NCBI GenBank assembly: GCA_027448945.1
Contig: DAIDMQ010000016.1
Coordinates: 186,001-250,000 of the forward strand
DNA from: Gallionellaceae bacterium
Lineage (GTDB): Bacteria; Pseudomonadota; Gammaproteobacteria; Burkholderiales; Gallionellaceae
Length of the DNA: 64,000 nt
Direction: 5' to 3'
In this document: piece after piece, positions 22,501 to 31,629 of the stretch
Numbering within the stretch: the first letter of the stretch is position 1
How the letters are laid out: each line of letters opens with the position of its first letter
Translations under genes and position numbers: made by a program
The notes under the pieces: model-generated
Told to the model about the DNA's origin: nothing
Seen by the model: the letters and a program-made list of their open reading frames with translations, nothing else
Databases searched by the model: none

Positions 22501-23591
22501 TATTGGGCAACAGGTTTGACCAGATGTGTCGATTCGTCCACTAAGCCCACCCACGCCATGGGTAAACCGCCAATCTCCACCGCATGGCGGCAGATTTGTT
22601 GGAACAAGTCGGTTTCCGCAGTGCAGCGAAGAATGGACAGGCGGCACTCGCTTAAGGCGGAGTAGAGCAGGGTGATACGCTCAAGTTTTGTTTCGTATTC
22701 AAAACGCTCCGCTTGCATGGCTCTCACCATGAGGTTGAGTGCGACCAGGGTGAAATAGAACAGCCACAGCGTGAGTACATCCTGCAGTTCGCCATTGCTG
22801 TGGAACGTCCCCAGGCCGTTAGCTGTTCCCCAGCTGGCCATGAATAGCGGCAGCAGGAGCAAACCGGAGGACACGGCAATCTGGAAACGCAGCGCTGACC
22901 AGACCATCAAGGGCAACAGCAGGTAGGTCGATGAGCCGAATTGAGTGCGGCTGGAGGAGGTAAACAGCCACCAACTGAGCGCACCGGAGATGAGACACCA
23001 CAGCAGTATTTCCCACCAGTAATTTATACGCGGGCGGCGGGCCGTTCTGGAGAGGTTGAGGAGCAAAGGGACGAACAGCAATACACCGACAAAATCGCCG
23101 GCCCACCACGACAGCCAGGCTGAACCGGCATCGCGCACGGAAATCACACCGAATGACATCAGGCTGATTACTCCGCCGCTGGAGGTTATCAGCATGCCGA
23201 TGGCTGCCGCGAAAATAAGATTGGCGATATCGATGACTCTGTTGAGCCGGGGTTGGAAGCGCAGTCTATTCAGTAGCCAGACAGCCAGCAAGGGGCCGAG
23301 GGTGTTGCCTGTAGCCAGGCTGAAGTCCAGCAACGGGCGGGTATCAATCGAATAATTAGTCGCGAAAGCACCGATAAAGATGCCTATCCAGCAGATATAG
23401 CCCCAACGCAATAATGCGGCCACGGCAATGCCGGTAGGTAGCCAAATCAGCGTGATGTGTGAATTCAGATAGGCGAGTTCCAGCCCGAGACGACCGCTGA
23501 CAAAATAAGCCAGTGCCACTAAAAAAACTTTAGCGGCGGTTAAGGCGTGAGGCTTGATGCGCGATTGCATTGTCGACGTCAACGTGTTCAT
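19536..23591 (-). CDS. MASE1-GAF-PAS-GAF-PAS-GGDEF-EAL c-di-GMP protein
   Basis: 1351-residue inner-membrane signalling protein. MASE1 helices span about 15-300. A GAF domain (about 310-470), a PAS (about 485-610), a second GAF clearly homologous to the first (about 620-785), a PAS (about 790-910), GGDEF (about 920-1085) and EAL (about 1100-1345) follow. The GGDEF motif RLGGDEFVVVL (near 999) is intact with an RxxD I-site (RDSD). The EAL signature reads AEVLLRWEHP, keeping the metal-binding Glu, and DDFGTGYSS and AEGVET are present, so it may be bifunctional. No strong ribosome site upstream. The sensory input is unknown. Confidence 0.93.
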   Translation of the reverse strand: MNTLTSTMQSRIKPHALTAAKVFLVALAYFVSGRLGLELAYLNSHITLIWLPTGIAVAALLRWGYICWIGIFIGAFATNYSIDTRPLLDFSLATGNTLGPLLAVWLLNRLRFQPRLNRVIDIANLIFAAAIGMLITSSGGVISLMSFGVISVRDAGSAWLSWWAGDFVGVLLFVPLLLNLSRTARRPRINYWWEILLWCLISGALSWWLFTSSSRTQFGSSTYLLLPLMVWSALRFQIAVSSGLLLLPLFMASWGTANGLGTFHSNGELQDVLTLWLFYFTLVALNLMVRAMQAERFEYETKLERITLLYSALSECRLSILRCTAETDLFQQICRHAVEIGGLPMAWVGLVDESTHLVKPVAQYGSGTDYLHDIRISVDAGEPYGGGTTGTAIRENCAVWIQDFLHDRRLAPWHERAAGYGWSGVAALPLHRNGKAVGALMLYAGVTNAFDEATRKLLIGMAIDIDAAMDKLVARAQRQAAEDSLRESEARTQLFLDTAMDAVISSDQEGRVIGWNREAAHMFGYASEQVLGKDLAELIVPPKYRTAHRNGMRRFIRTGKGTLPGQRMEMMGMRAGGKEFPVELTLVGVQRQGRYFFNAFIRDITARKADEVKLQRIVSMHAALSLCNQTILRCDTEPELLQAVCRDVVNLGGMKMAWIGLVDNATQLVQPEASYGVGTEYLDDLKISTDANDPSGCGPTGIVMREALPCWCQDYLNEAGLALWRERGLQLGWAASASLPLYRDGRIIGTLNVYAGELHAFDETVKSLLLSMATDISFALTRLSLLEERKQSEEAMRIAAVTFETQEAIMITDADNKILRVNRAFEILTGYTASEVIGADPRILKSGKQDAAFYQSMWSELVGQGKWSGEIWDKRKNGEIYPKLLNITAVYDDSHKVVNYVSVARDISRRKKSEHEIHQLAFYDELTKLPNRRLLTDRLQQATTLSARQDKYSALIFLDLDNFKNINDTQGHATGDLLLAEAARRLTLCVRDSDTVARLGGDEFVVVLEGLNKTLDEAATLAEQVAEKIKSELGNAYELNHFECICTPSIGIVLFKGQQQSINDLLKHADAAMYQAKAAGRNTVRFYDPAMQRTLEARITLTGELQKALQRRQFRLYYQAQVDRKLRTLGAEVLLRWEHPDQGMISPMQFIPLAEDTGLIIPIGLWVLQTACEQLRAWESEAPMRDLTLAVNVSAKQFRQNDFVAQVQRVLRESGASPRKLKLELTESTILDNFDDTIAKMHELKIMGIDFSLDDFGTGYSSLQYLKRLPLNQIKIDQTFVRDIASDPNDAAIVKAIIAMTEALGLDVIAEGVETQAQREFLDKNGCHNFQGYLFGKPVPLDAFKALFQDR

Positions 23592-23828
23592 TAATGTCCG
23601 GTACGTCGGTCGAATTTATCTATTTATCCGATGACGGATAAGTTGGCCGGCCAGTATATTAGCCAATTAAACGTACTTAAAGCAATGTTATTGGAACGGC
23701 TCATTCGTTTGGGTGACGGTGTCCCGCGATGCGCGTGGCGATTCGGCGGTATTGGGCTTTTTGCGTTGGCACTTTGTCAAAGCCGGGCGCGACTAACAAG
23801 TTTATCCGCAGTTTTGAGCACGTCAAAC

Positions 23829-25559
23829 TCAAGTGATTTTCCACACCTTGCGATACGCCGCCAGCAAGCGGGTGTGCATATCGCTGCTTTGCATGTCGTC
23901 ACCCAAATCGCACAAACCGAAGAATTGCTGCTCGCCACTCAATAAACGCTGTGCCTGTTGCAGCGTCTCGGCACCGTAAAACAGCCGCAGACCGGTTTGG
24001 TAGTGTTCGCTACTTTCGTCTTCTGCCATCCCTTCGATCTGTATCAGGTGCGCGAGGCAACGGTAGACGCGGGCACGTGCTTCGCCCAGATCGCCGAGTT
24101 GCGCGATCCAGGCACAACCTTCGAGCGTGGCCTCATCATCGCCTATGGCAACCGCCAATAAGGTTTTCAGTTCGCCCAGGCGCAACTTCGCCCATGCCGA
24201 GTTTGCATCTGCGGCCAAACCGATTAGCGTAGTGATGGCGAGATTGTCGGCAAGGTCTAGCGCATTCAGTGTGTCCAGCAAGCTCGCGCATTCTTCTTCG
24301 TTCAGGGATTGCAAGCGCAGCAGGGCCGGGCGCACCAGGTTGCCCACGGTGTTGTTTTGCCATTGCAGTTCTTCGACGGGATAAATCTCCGACATGCCGG
24401 GGACAAAGATGCGGCAGGCGTAGACATCCAGATGGGTGAAGTCGGCAACGTAGATGTCGTGACCGCCGGCGTGTATCGCCTCCACGCACCAGTGATAGTC
24501 TTCCGCTGTGGTGGTGCCGAAGTTCCAATCCGCGAATTCGTAGTCGGGTGTGTCACGCAAGAAGTCCCAGCTGATCACGCCACTGGAGTCTACGAAATGG
24601 ATCTCCATGTTGAGCGCATCGGTGATCTCGTCCATGTCGCAGCCGGGCGCGGGGAAGTCTTTGAGTGTGTCCAGCGCGCGACCCTGCAACAGTTCGGTCA
24701 GTGCGCGTTCCAGTGCCACTTCAAAACGCGGATGTGCGCCGAAGCTGGCGTAGCAGCCCTGATCTTCGGGATGCCATAGCGTGACGTTCATTACCGGATA
24801 TTTTCCGCCCAGCGATGCGTCTTTCACCAAAATTCCATAGCCCGCCGCGCGCAAACCCGCGATGCCTGCCGCGATGCGCGGATAGCGCGCGATCACGCTT
24901 TCGGGCACATCGGGCAGGCAGATACCTTCGCGGATGATGCGGAATTTGATGTCGCGCTCAAAAATTTCCGCGAGTGCCTGGGTGCGCGCTTCCATCAGCG
25001 TGTTGCCTGCCGACATGCCGTTGCTGACATACAAATTGCCGATCAGATTGACGGGGAAATACACCTGCTTGTCGTCGCGCAGCCGCAGATAAGGCAGCGT
25101 GCAGATGCCGCGCTCCGCATTGCCGGAATTCAGGTCTATCAGCTGTTCTGCGAGCACACCGCCTTCCGGGTTGTAGAAGTCCTGCAGTTCGGGGGTGAGG
25201 ATGCCGTCCGGCCATGCTTCGTTTTGCACCGGGAACCACCGCTCGGCGGGGTGATGCACGAAGTCGCGCCGGCTGATGGTCTTGCCCAGATAGAAATGTG
25301 TCCAGAAATAATTGGTGCTCAGGCGCTCGAAGAACTCGCCCAGCGCACTGGCGCGCGCCGCCAGTTCAGAACCCCCTTTACCGTTGCTGAACAAGCGCGG
25401 GCAATCGCGATCGCTGACATGTACGGACCAGATGTTCTCGATCTCATTGAGCCAGGAGCGCTCCTCCACATGGAAGCCGATCTCCAGCAACTTCGCTTGC
25501 AAGGTGCGTATAGAGGATTCAAGGGATGCGTCTTTGCTGGGGATAAAGGTTTCGGTCAT
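23829..25559 (-). CDS. ycaO: YcaO family protein, probable RimO accessory
   Basis: 576 residues, matching E. coli YcaO (586), a YcaO-domain ATPase reported to help RimO methylthiolate ribosomal protein S12. The segment FSNGKGGSELAARASALGEFFERLS and the later MEARTQALAEIFERDIKF carry the Glu-rich ATP/Mg-binding helices of the YcaO domain; the last about 150 residues are the helical tail of the long YcaO class. The C-terminus (YRKVWKIT) lacks the PxPxP ending of azoline-forming YcaO proteins, which argues against peptide natural-product synthesis. No rimO or precursor peptide is seen nearby. Weak ribosome site. Confidence 0.88.
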   Translation of the reverse strand: MTETFIPSKDASLESSIRTLQAKLLEIGFHVEERSWLNEIENIWSVHVSDRDCPRLFSNGKGGSELAARASALGEFFERLSTNYFWTHFYLGKTISRRDFVHHPAERWFPVQNEAWPDGILTPELQDFYNPEGGVLAEQLIDLNSGNAERGICTLPYLRLRDDKQVYFPVNLIGNLYVSNGMSAGNTLMEARTQALAEIFERDIKFRIIREGICLPDVPESVIARYPRIAAGIAGLRAAGYGILVKDASLGGKYPVMNVTLWHPEDQGCYASFGAHPRFEVALERALTELLQGRALDTLKDFPAPGCDMDEITDALNMEIHFVDSSGVISWDFLRDTPDYEFADWNFGTTTAEDYHWCVEAIHAGGHDIYVADFTHLDVYACRIFVPGMSEIYPVEELQWQNNTVGNLVRPALLRLQSLNEEECASLLDTLNALDLADNLAITTLIGLAADANSAWAKLRLGELKTLLAVAIGDDEATLEGCAWIAQLGDLGEARARVYRCLAHLIQIEGMAEDESSEHYQTGLRLFYGAETLQQAQRLLSGEQQFFGLCDLGDDMQSSDMHTRLLAAYRKVWKIT

Positions 25560-25666
25560 GGCGGTATCTTTGCGGTGAAGGTGGATGCCGGCATCATGCC
25601 GGCGCGTCGTGAGACGCGGTGTTGCGTGATGCTTGGGGCGCGCAGTCTAGCATCTGCGGACGCTGT

Positions 25667-26200
25667 TCAACCGAATAAACTTGTGATGAATTTGTGCGCA
25701 CGCTCGTCGAACGGTTTGCTGTCGGCGACATTGAGACCGAGTTCGTTGTAGCTGTTCTGCACATTGGGGGTGAAGTAGCCCGTGCTGGAAGGGCGTGCTC
25801 CCATGTGCAACATGATCTTGCTTAGTTCGCCCCACACATTGCGCGCACCGAAGCCACCCGAGGACACCGAGGCGATGCCCACGGGTTTACCCAGCCACTC
25901 GCTGGTCAGCAGATCGATGGCGTTTTTGGTGGATGCGGGTACGCCGAGGTTGTATTCGGGGCTGACGATGATGACCGCATCGGCTTGGCTAACGGCTTGC
26001 GAGAAGATGATCGCCGCCTCCGGCGCATCTTGCAGATAGGCGAGCCGTTCAGTGAACAGCGGGAAGTTCGCCTCCTTGAGGTCGAACACGCTGGAGACAG
26101 CCAGGCCGCCGCGCTGCGCGTAATCATGGAGGTACAGTGCCACGCCGTGTGAGCGTCGTTGTTCGCGCACACTGGCGGAAATGATCAGTAGTCGTTTCAT
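25667..26200 (-). CDS. NADPH-dependent FMN reductase family protein
   Basis: 177-residue flavodoxin-like fold. The N-terminal LLIISASVRE phosphate loop, the SPEYNLGVPASTKNAIDLL motif and the SSGGFGARNVWGEL stretch are characteristic of FMN reductases (SsuE/ChrR/azoreductase-like). It would use NAD(P)H to reduce FMN or quinones; substrate unknown. ATG 26200 follows a strong GAGGAG. It is the last gene but one before ycaO on the minus strand. Confidence 0.87.
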   Translation of the reverse strand: MKRLLIISASVREQRRSHGVALYLHDYAQRGGLAVSSVFDLKEANFPLFTERLAYLQDAPEAAIIFSQAVSQADAVIIVSPEYNLGVPASTKNAIDLLTSEWLGKPVGIASVSSGGFGARNVWGELSKIMLHMGARPSSTGYFTPNVQNSYNELGLNVADSKPFDERAHKFITSLFG

Positions 26201-26233
26201 GTTTCGCTCCTCTTTGTTTGCGATGCTACACCT

Positions 26234-26575
26234 TCATTGTTCCAGCAAAATGACCCAGGTCTGCGCATCGTTCATATTCACTTCCAGGCACAGCACGCAA
26301 TACTCGTTGTTCTCACTGATGGGTGTCGGGTCGTCCGCACAACTGCAACCTGCAATGATGCTGTGATAGAACACGCCCACTTTTAACACCAGTACATCTG
26401 TGCCGGCTTTGACGCTTTGCACCATCACCGTAATCGGCGTGTCGAGCACATGATTGCCCGTGCTCAATCCCTGTTGTAGCGGGAGATGGGCTGCGGATTG
26501 TTCCAGCTCGTGCTTGAGTGTCGCGGAAAACGCTGTCGTCCCCCAACTGCTTAAGCTCAGCGGTAGACGCAACAT
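26234..26575 (-). CDS. Hypothetical protein
   Basis: 113 residues, no recognised family. It begins two bases after the pepD stop and is therefore probably expressed with it. The sequence is a small alpha/beta protein with a central hydrophobic strand VLVLKVGVFYHSIIAGCSC followed by an acidic patch (ADDPTPISENNE) and further cysteines (YCVLCLEV), suggesting a possible CxC/CxxC metal or redox site. No signal peptide or membrane helix. Confidence 0.7.
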   Translation of the reverse strand: MLRLPLSLSSWGTTAFSATLKHELEQSAAHLPLQQGLSTGNHVLDTPITVMVQSVKAGTDVLVLKVGVFYHSIIAGCSCADDPTPISENNEYCVLCLEVNMNDAQTWVILLEQ

Positions 26576-26577
26576 GT

Positions 26578-28044
26578 TCAGACTTTCGCCAGTGCCTGCA
26601 ACACCGCTTTAAGCAGTGTCCAACAGTGGTCGACCGAAGCGATTCTTACACGCTCACCGGGTGCATGTGCGCCGCGTATATCGGGACCGAAAGAGATCAT
26701 GTCCAGATGCGGATGACTGGCCGCGAGTAAGCCGCACTCCAGTCCCGCGTGTATCACCTGCAGACTGGCGGGGTGTCCGAACTGTTCGGTATAAACCCCT
26801 AGGCAGAGTGCCAACAACGGCGAAGCAGGGTCGGGTGTCCAACCCGGATAAGCGCCGTCTGTGTGGGCTTGCAAGTCATGCGCTTGCGCATAAGTCACTA
26901 GCTTTTCGGCGAGTGCATCGCCCCGGCCATCTTGCAGCGAGCGTACTTTGAACGTCATTTTCAGTGCGCCCCCGGACAATGCGATCACACCCAGATTGCT
27001 GGAAGTGTCGGTTACGCCTGGGAAGTCGCTACTGACTTGCGCCACGCCGTTCATCGCCACGTCGATGAAGGCCAGCAACTGGTCGCGGTCGTTGTCGCTC
27101 AGGACATGTTGCGGGTGATTTTCGGGTACAAGCCGGATGGCCAGTTTCACGCCCGCATCGACGGCGGCAAAGCGCTCTTGCCACACCTCGTTGCGATGTG
27201 CCACCCATTCCTCCAGATGCTCCGCAGTCGTATCGCCGGACACCGCGACCAGCGCATAAGCCTCACGCGGTATGGCGTTGCGCGCCGTGCCGCCGCTCAT
27301 CTCGATGAGCTGCAGCGGAGTGTGTTCCGCCATGTCGCGCAGTGCCTCGGCGAGCAACTTGATGGCGTTGCCGCGACCTTCATGGATGTCTATGCCGGAG
27401 TGGCCGCCGCGCAGCCCGCTGACTTCAAAGCGCAGTATCGCTTGATCCGCATCAACTGCTTGAAGCGCGTAATTTTGGCCGATCTGCACATCCACGCCGC
27501 CCGCGCAGCCCAGATAGAAATGTCCCCATTCCTCGGTGTCCAAATTGATCAGCGTCTTGCCTTGTAAAGCGCCCGCTTGCAGCCCGCGTGCGCCGTCCAT
27601 GCCGGACTCTTCGTTGATGGTGAGCAATACTTCCAGCGCGGGATGTTGCAGATCCGGTTCTTCAAGTGCGGCCAAGGCCAGTGCCACGCCTATGCCGTTG
27701 TCGGCACCTAAAGTGGTGTGCTCGGCAATTACCCAGCCATCGCGTATCACCGTATTTATCGGGTCGCGTGAGAAGTCGTGACTGGTGCCGCTGTTTGCCT
27801 GACACACCATATCCAGATGGCCCTGCATGATCACGCCCGGCAACTGTTCGCAACCTTGACTGGCGGGTTTGCCGAGGATGAGGTTGCCGACTGTGTCGAC
27901 GTTGCCGGTGATGCCGTGCTGTTGCGCCCAAGCGATGAGATGGTCGCGCAACGCCGCTTCCTGCCAAGAGGCGCGCGGGATCTCGCACAGGGTGGCGAAG
28001 TGTGCCCAGACGGGTGCGGGACTAAGGTCGTGCAAAGTGCTCAT
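26578..28044 (-). CDS. pepD: Aminoacyl-histidine dipeptidase PepD
   Basis: M20-family di-zinc dipeptidase (Xaa-His dipeptidase, carnosinase-like); 488 residues, the normal length. Metal ligands are visible: GHLDMV (His and Asp), GADNGIG (bridging Asp), catalytic NEESGMDG (Glu) and later AHAPGERV near the C-terminus (His). SGLRGGHSGIDI marks the dimerisation/lid region. Cytosolic. ATG 28044 is preferred to an upstream TTG at 28050. Followed two bases later by a small unknown gene. Confidence 0.93.
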   Translation of the reverse strand: MSTLHDLSPAPVWAHFATLCEIPRASWQEAALRDHLIAWAQQHGITGNVDTVGNLILGKPASQGCEQLPGVIMQGHLDMVCQANSGTSHDFSRDPINTVIRDGWVIAEHTTLGADNGIGVALALAALEEPDLQHPALEVLLTINEESGMDGARGLQAGALQGKTLINLDTEEWGHFYLGCAGGVDVQIGQNYALQAVDADQAILRFEVSGLRGGHSGIDIHEGRGNAIKLLAEALRDMAEHTPLQLIEMSGGTARNAIPREAYALVAVSGDTTAEHLEEWVAHRNEVWQERFAAVDAGVKLAIRLVPENHPQHVLSDNDRDQLLAFIDVAMNGVAQVSSDFPGVTDTSSNLGVIALSGGALKMTFKVRSLQDGRGDALAEKLVTYAQAHDLQAHTDGAYPGWTPDPASPLLALCLGVYTEQFGHPASLQVIHAGLECGLLAASHPHLDMISFGPDIRGAHAPGERVRIASVDHCWTLLKAVLQALAKV

Positions 28045-28098
28045 ATGCAACGTCGGCGAGTTGTGGAATGGCGTGATTCTAGCGCGACTGGTGCAGAA

Positions 28099-28995
28099 TT
28101 AATGCGTCATCAGCAGCAGCCACAGCGGCAGGGTGATGGCGGACAGCAGGGTGCTGAGCATCACTTGCGCGGCGATGGTGTCACCCTCCGCGCCCATGCG
28201 TTTGGCCAAAACATAAGATACGGTTGAGATGGGCAGTGCGGCCAGTAGCACGGCGGTGTGGAAGTACACGCCATCCAGGGCGAACCCGCTCGCCAGTCCC
28301 CAGGCGATGGCGGGCAGAAACAACAGCTTTACGATTACGCCATACCACAAGGTGCCGGGATAACCGTGCAGGCCCTGGATACGCAGACCCGAACCGACTG
28401 CAATCAGCCCCAACGGCAGGGATGCTTGCGACAACAGTTTCATGGTGGTGTTCAGCACCGCAGGGAGAGACAGGCCGAACAGGCTGAAGGCGATGCCGCC
28501 AGACGTGGCAAGGATGAGCGGGTTGAGCAAGATTTCCTTTAGCCAATGACTCTCGCTGTGGCGGGCCAACATCAATACCGAGGCAACGTTGGCCAGCGGC
28601 ACCATGAAGCCCATCAGCAAGCCTATCGCCGCCAGACCTTGCGAGCCATGCAAGCCGCCTGCAATCGCAAGTCCCACATAGCTATTGAAGCGAAAGGCGG
28701 ATTGGAAGGTCGCGGAATATACCTTGGCCGGCGCATGGAACAAGGGCTTGGCGATCAGGCCGAGCACGATGCCGGCACACATGAACAGCGTGGCGACCAT
28801 CAACATGGGCGTGGCGGCGGCGATGTCGATGACGAAGTGCGACAAGGTGCTGAACAGCAGCGCGGGAAAAAATAAGTAGTAGATCAGCTTGTCCAGTTGC
28901 GGCCAAAAGTCGTCGCTCAACCGGAACCAGCGGCGCATGGACGCGCCCAATAGGATGAGCATGAAAATCGGCGCGATGGTCAGTGCGACGCTCAT
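28099..28995 (-). CDS. AEC (auxin efflux carrier) family transporter
   Basis: 298-residue inner-membrane carrier with about ten helices in two halves. Typical features are the N-terminal LTIAPIFMLILLGASMRRW, the FQSAFRFNSYVGLAIA helix and LLSQASLPLGLIAVGSGL in the second half. Bacterial AEC proteins export malate or other organic acids; the substrate here is unknown. Its start overlaps the stop of the DUF2339 gene by four bases, so the two are translationally coupled. Confidence 0.87.
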   Translation of the reverse strand: MSVALTIAPIFMLILLGASMRRWFRLSDDFWPQLDKLIYYLFFPALLFSTLSHFVIDIAAATPMLMVATLFMCAGIVLGLIAKPLFHAPAKVYSATFQSAFRFNSYVGLAIAGGLHGSQGLAAIGLLMGFMVPLANVASVLMLARHSESHWLKEILLNPLILATSGGIAFSLFGLSLPAVLNTTMKLLSQASLPLGLIAVGSGLRIQGLHGYPGTLWYGVIVKLLFLPAIAWGLASGFALDGVYFHTAVLLAALPISTVSYVLAKRMGAEGDTIAAQVMLSTLLSAITLPLWLLLMTH

Positions 28996-30659
28996 GTTGC
29001 GTCCAAATCCTGATCTAGTGCATTCACTTTTTTATACAGCCAGCCGCCCAGATACAAGCTCACACCGACTACCGCCAAACTGGCGATGCGTATCAGCGGG
29101 GTCGCCAGTGCGACGTCGTAGAGCAGCGCCTTGAGCAGCGAAGCGGCGAAGATCAGTAGCGAGGATTGTCCCAGTAATTTGTTGTGCTGCAACAAGGCGA
29201 GCGATAGGCAGGCCAGTGCGAAGCACGCCCACACTAGCGATACGACGAAACGGTTGTCGAACAGATGCAGCGCCCAAGCCATCATCGCCACGTGCCCTGC
29301 ATACAGCGCGATGGCGCCGAGGTCGCGCAGCGCACGGTCTTTGCGCAACCAGTAGTAGGCCAGATACAACTCTGCGGCATAGGCCAGGCCGAGCAGGTTC
29401 TGCGCGGGCACTTGGCCTGCCGGGAGCGTGCCGGGATCTAACAGTTTGAGATAGTTGGCGAGGAACAACAGGCCGGCTGCGGCCCACAAGGGTTTGCCCG
29501 GTGTGAGCATGCCGCCGCGCAGATGCGCATAGCCCGCTAGTACCGGCAGAAGCAGCAAGACGAACCAGGGCGCCCAGTGAGCGGGCACCGATTCGATATA
29601 GCCGGCATGCACCAGCACCAGCGCGATATAGCTGCTCAGCAGTACGCGGCCACCCTCCAGTTCGTGCGCGAGCTTGAGTCGCACCAGATAATAGGCCGCG
29701 GCCACCACCAGCGCGCTGGCAATCGCCACCCAGGGCGCATAAGCGGGAAGATGCGCCTGCAAGATGTGGTATTGCACGAAGTAGAACAGCACCAGTGCGG
29801 GCACGTGATTGAGCCCGTCGCGCTGCGTCATGGGTGTGATATGCAGGCTGTAGATTGCGGCGGCACCGACGAAGATAAAGAAGTGCACGGTCTGGAAAGA
29901 CAGCGCCTCACGCCAAGCCTGCGAGCCGTTCAGTTGCCACAGATAATCGAAGATCATCAGCGCCAGATACATTGCCAGCAGATACACGCCGCGCGCGCCG
30001 ACCTTAATCGCAAAGACGGAAAACAACACGCTCCAGCAGGCGAAATAAACGATCAGATCAGCGATGTCGAAATGTGTGCCGCCCAGAAACAAGGGCGCGG
30101 TGTAAGAGCCCAGTACCGCAAACACGGCGTACAGGTCACTCATGAACACGCGGTTCAGCCAGAGCGACAACAGTGTTACGGTGACGATGACACTGGTGGC
30201 GTAGGTGTAGTTTATGAGGTGGTAATAGTTGTGCGCGCCATAGGTGGAAAGGAACAGGATCACCACACCCGCAGCGGGCAGCATGCTGGCATAGCGCGCA
30301 TCCTTGTGACGCAGCAACAGTCCGGTTGCGATACACACGATGCCGCCCAGCATGGCCAGCGAGACTTGCTTTGCCGGCGTGAGCCAACCAGAGTCTATTG
30401 CCAACATCACCAGATAGAGGGAGGCGATCACCAGTGCCGTCGCGCCCGACCAGCCCAACAGATGTGTCACGCCCAAGCGCTCACGCTTGATGATGCGTTG
30501 GGGAGAGGGAGTATGGGATGCTGTGGCAGAGGGAGGCGGTGCGTTGCTGACAGCAGGTCCGGCAGGCGTGGCACCCGTCACTTTGACCTTGATGCCCAGG
30601 TATTGCTCGATTGCGCCTATGCGCGCTTCTAGTTGTGCCAGTCGTTCATCACTATTCAT
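28992..30659 (-). CDS. DUF2339 polytopic membrane protein
   Basis: 555 residues. The first about 60 residues are a cytoplasmic coiled-coil-like start (ERLAQLEARIGAIEQYLG) and a Pro/Ala-rich linker; about 14-16 hydrophobic helices follow. DUF2339 features such as GWSGATALVIASLYLV, AGVVILFLSTYGAHNYY and VLGSYTAPLFLGG are present. Function unknown; likely a membrane scaffold or transporter. Upstream partner of the AEC carrier (4-base overlap). Confidence 0.85.
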   Translation of the reverse strand: MNSDERLAQLEARIGAIEQYLGIKVKVTGATPAGPAVSNAPPPSATASHTPSPQRIIKRERLGVTHLLGWSGATALVIASLYLVMLAIDSGWLTPAKQVSLAMLGGIVCIATGLLLRHKDARYASMLPAAGVVILFLSTYGAHNYYHLINYTYATSVIVTVTLLSLWLNRVFMSDLYAVFAVLGSYTAPLFLGGTHFDIADLIVYFACWSVLFSVFAIKVGARGVYLLAMYLALMIFDYLWQLNGSQAWREALSFQTVHFFIFVGAAAIYSLHITPMTQRDGLNHVPALVLFYFVQYHILQAHLPAYAPWVAIASALVVAAAYYLVRLKLAHELEGGRVLLSSYIALVLVHAGYIESVPAHWAPWFVLLLLPVLAGYAHLRGGMLTPGKPLWAAAGLLFLANYLKLLDPGTLPAGQVPAQNLLGLAYAAELYLAYYWLRKDRALRDLGAIALYAGHVAMMAWALHLFDNRFVVSLVWACFALACLSLALLQHNKLLGQSSLLIFAASLLKALLYDVALATPLIRIASLAVVGVSLYLGGWLYKKVNALDQDLDAT

Positions 30660-30688
30660 GCCATCCCCCGTCGGATGTTATCGTCGCT

Positions 30689-31420
30689 CTATGCTAGCTG
30701 AAACGGTTCTTCGCGTAAGTTTTTCAATTCGGCGAGACAAAGATGAGTGAAGGCGAGTCCCGCATAGACAGGTGCGAACAGATTGAGCAGCGGCACCAGA
30801 TGCAGCAGACTCAGCAAGGCCCCCAAGCCATACAGGCGCGGTGTGGCGCGTTCCATGATGGTGTCGAACTCGGCCGGGCTGGCATGTTCGGCGAGTGCGT
30901 CATAACGGAACAGACGCTGGTTGAGATATGCCATCAGCAAAATTGGCAGCACCGCAGCCAGTGGCGTGAACAAGATCAGCGGCAGACACAGCAGCCAGCC
31001 CAGCAGGTATATGAATGTCGCAAGCGCAGCGTTCCACACGCTGCCCATCACACTGCCGCCGTGCAATCTTTCCAACTCCGGATAGTGACGACTGGCGACA
31101 TGATCGAGCATCATGGGCATGGCGAACACGGCTGTAATCAATAGTGCGGTGACATAGATGGCGGGCAACAACAGCAAGATCACCACCGTGCCAATCAGAT
31201 AATGCGAGGCCGCCGCGATGAAGCCGTAAGCCAAGTATTGTTCCAGCGGCGGAGAGTGCAGCATCCCGGTCAGGCTGCCGATCCAACTGCTCCAATAGAT
31301 CCAGGCTGCACCCATCCACACCAGCATCGCCAGCAGCATGGGCCATAACATCATCGCCAGCATCTTGGGATGCAATAAGGTTTTGAGCGCGGCGTAGAGT
31401 GCAGAGGCGATGCTGTTCAT
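30689..31420 (-). CDS. EI24 domain membrane protein (CysZ-like)
   Basis: About 243 residues with four or more long hydrophobic helices, beginning with the amphipathic LYAALKTLLHPKMLAMMLWP and containing the EI24-type LLPAIYVTALLITAVFAMP and LLGWLLCLPLILFTPLAAVLP segments. EI24/CysZ proteins are sulfate permeases in enterobacteria, but this is a general member and sulfate transport is not shown. ATG 31420 is preferred over an in-frame start at 31537, which would add a non-conserved tail. Confidence 0.8.
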   Translation of the reverse strand: MNSIASALYAALKTLLHPKMLAMMLWPMLLAMLVWMGAAWIYWSSWIGSLTGMLHSPPLEQYLAYGFIAAASHYLIGTVVILLLLPAIYVTALLITAVFAMPMMLDHVASRHYPELERLHGGSVMGSVWNAALATFIYLLGWLLCLPLILFTPLAAVLPILLMAYLNQRLFRYDALAEHASPAEFDTIMERATPRLYGLGALLSLLHLVPLLNLFAPVYAGLAFTHLCLAELKNLREEPFQLA

Positions 31421-31629
31421 TTGAGTTTCGGAAAGTTGCGGGGCGGTGAGCCGAGGTAAGTTGAGAAAAGTGGATACCAACGTTTTGATAAACTTAAAGA
31501 CGGGGGTATCACATGCAACAACGAATTCCTCATGCAATATATAGCAAAGAATTTAGAGAACAAGCGGCAATAACCTGTTATCGACAGCCGACCCCAAAGT
31601 TAACAGATGGCAACATTGCAGTATCGAAT

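Noticed and set aside
23829-25559. Thiazole/oxazole peptide biosynthesis cluster around ycaO
   Set aside because: No PxPxP C-terminus, no partner dehydrogenase, protease or precursor peptide near it. Long-form ycaO of the RimO-accessory type is more likely.
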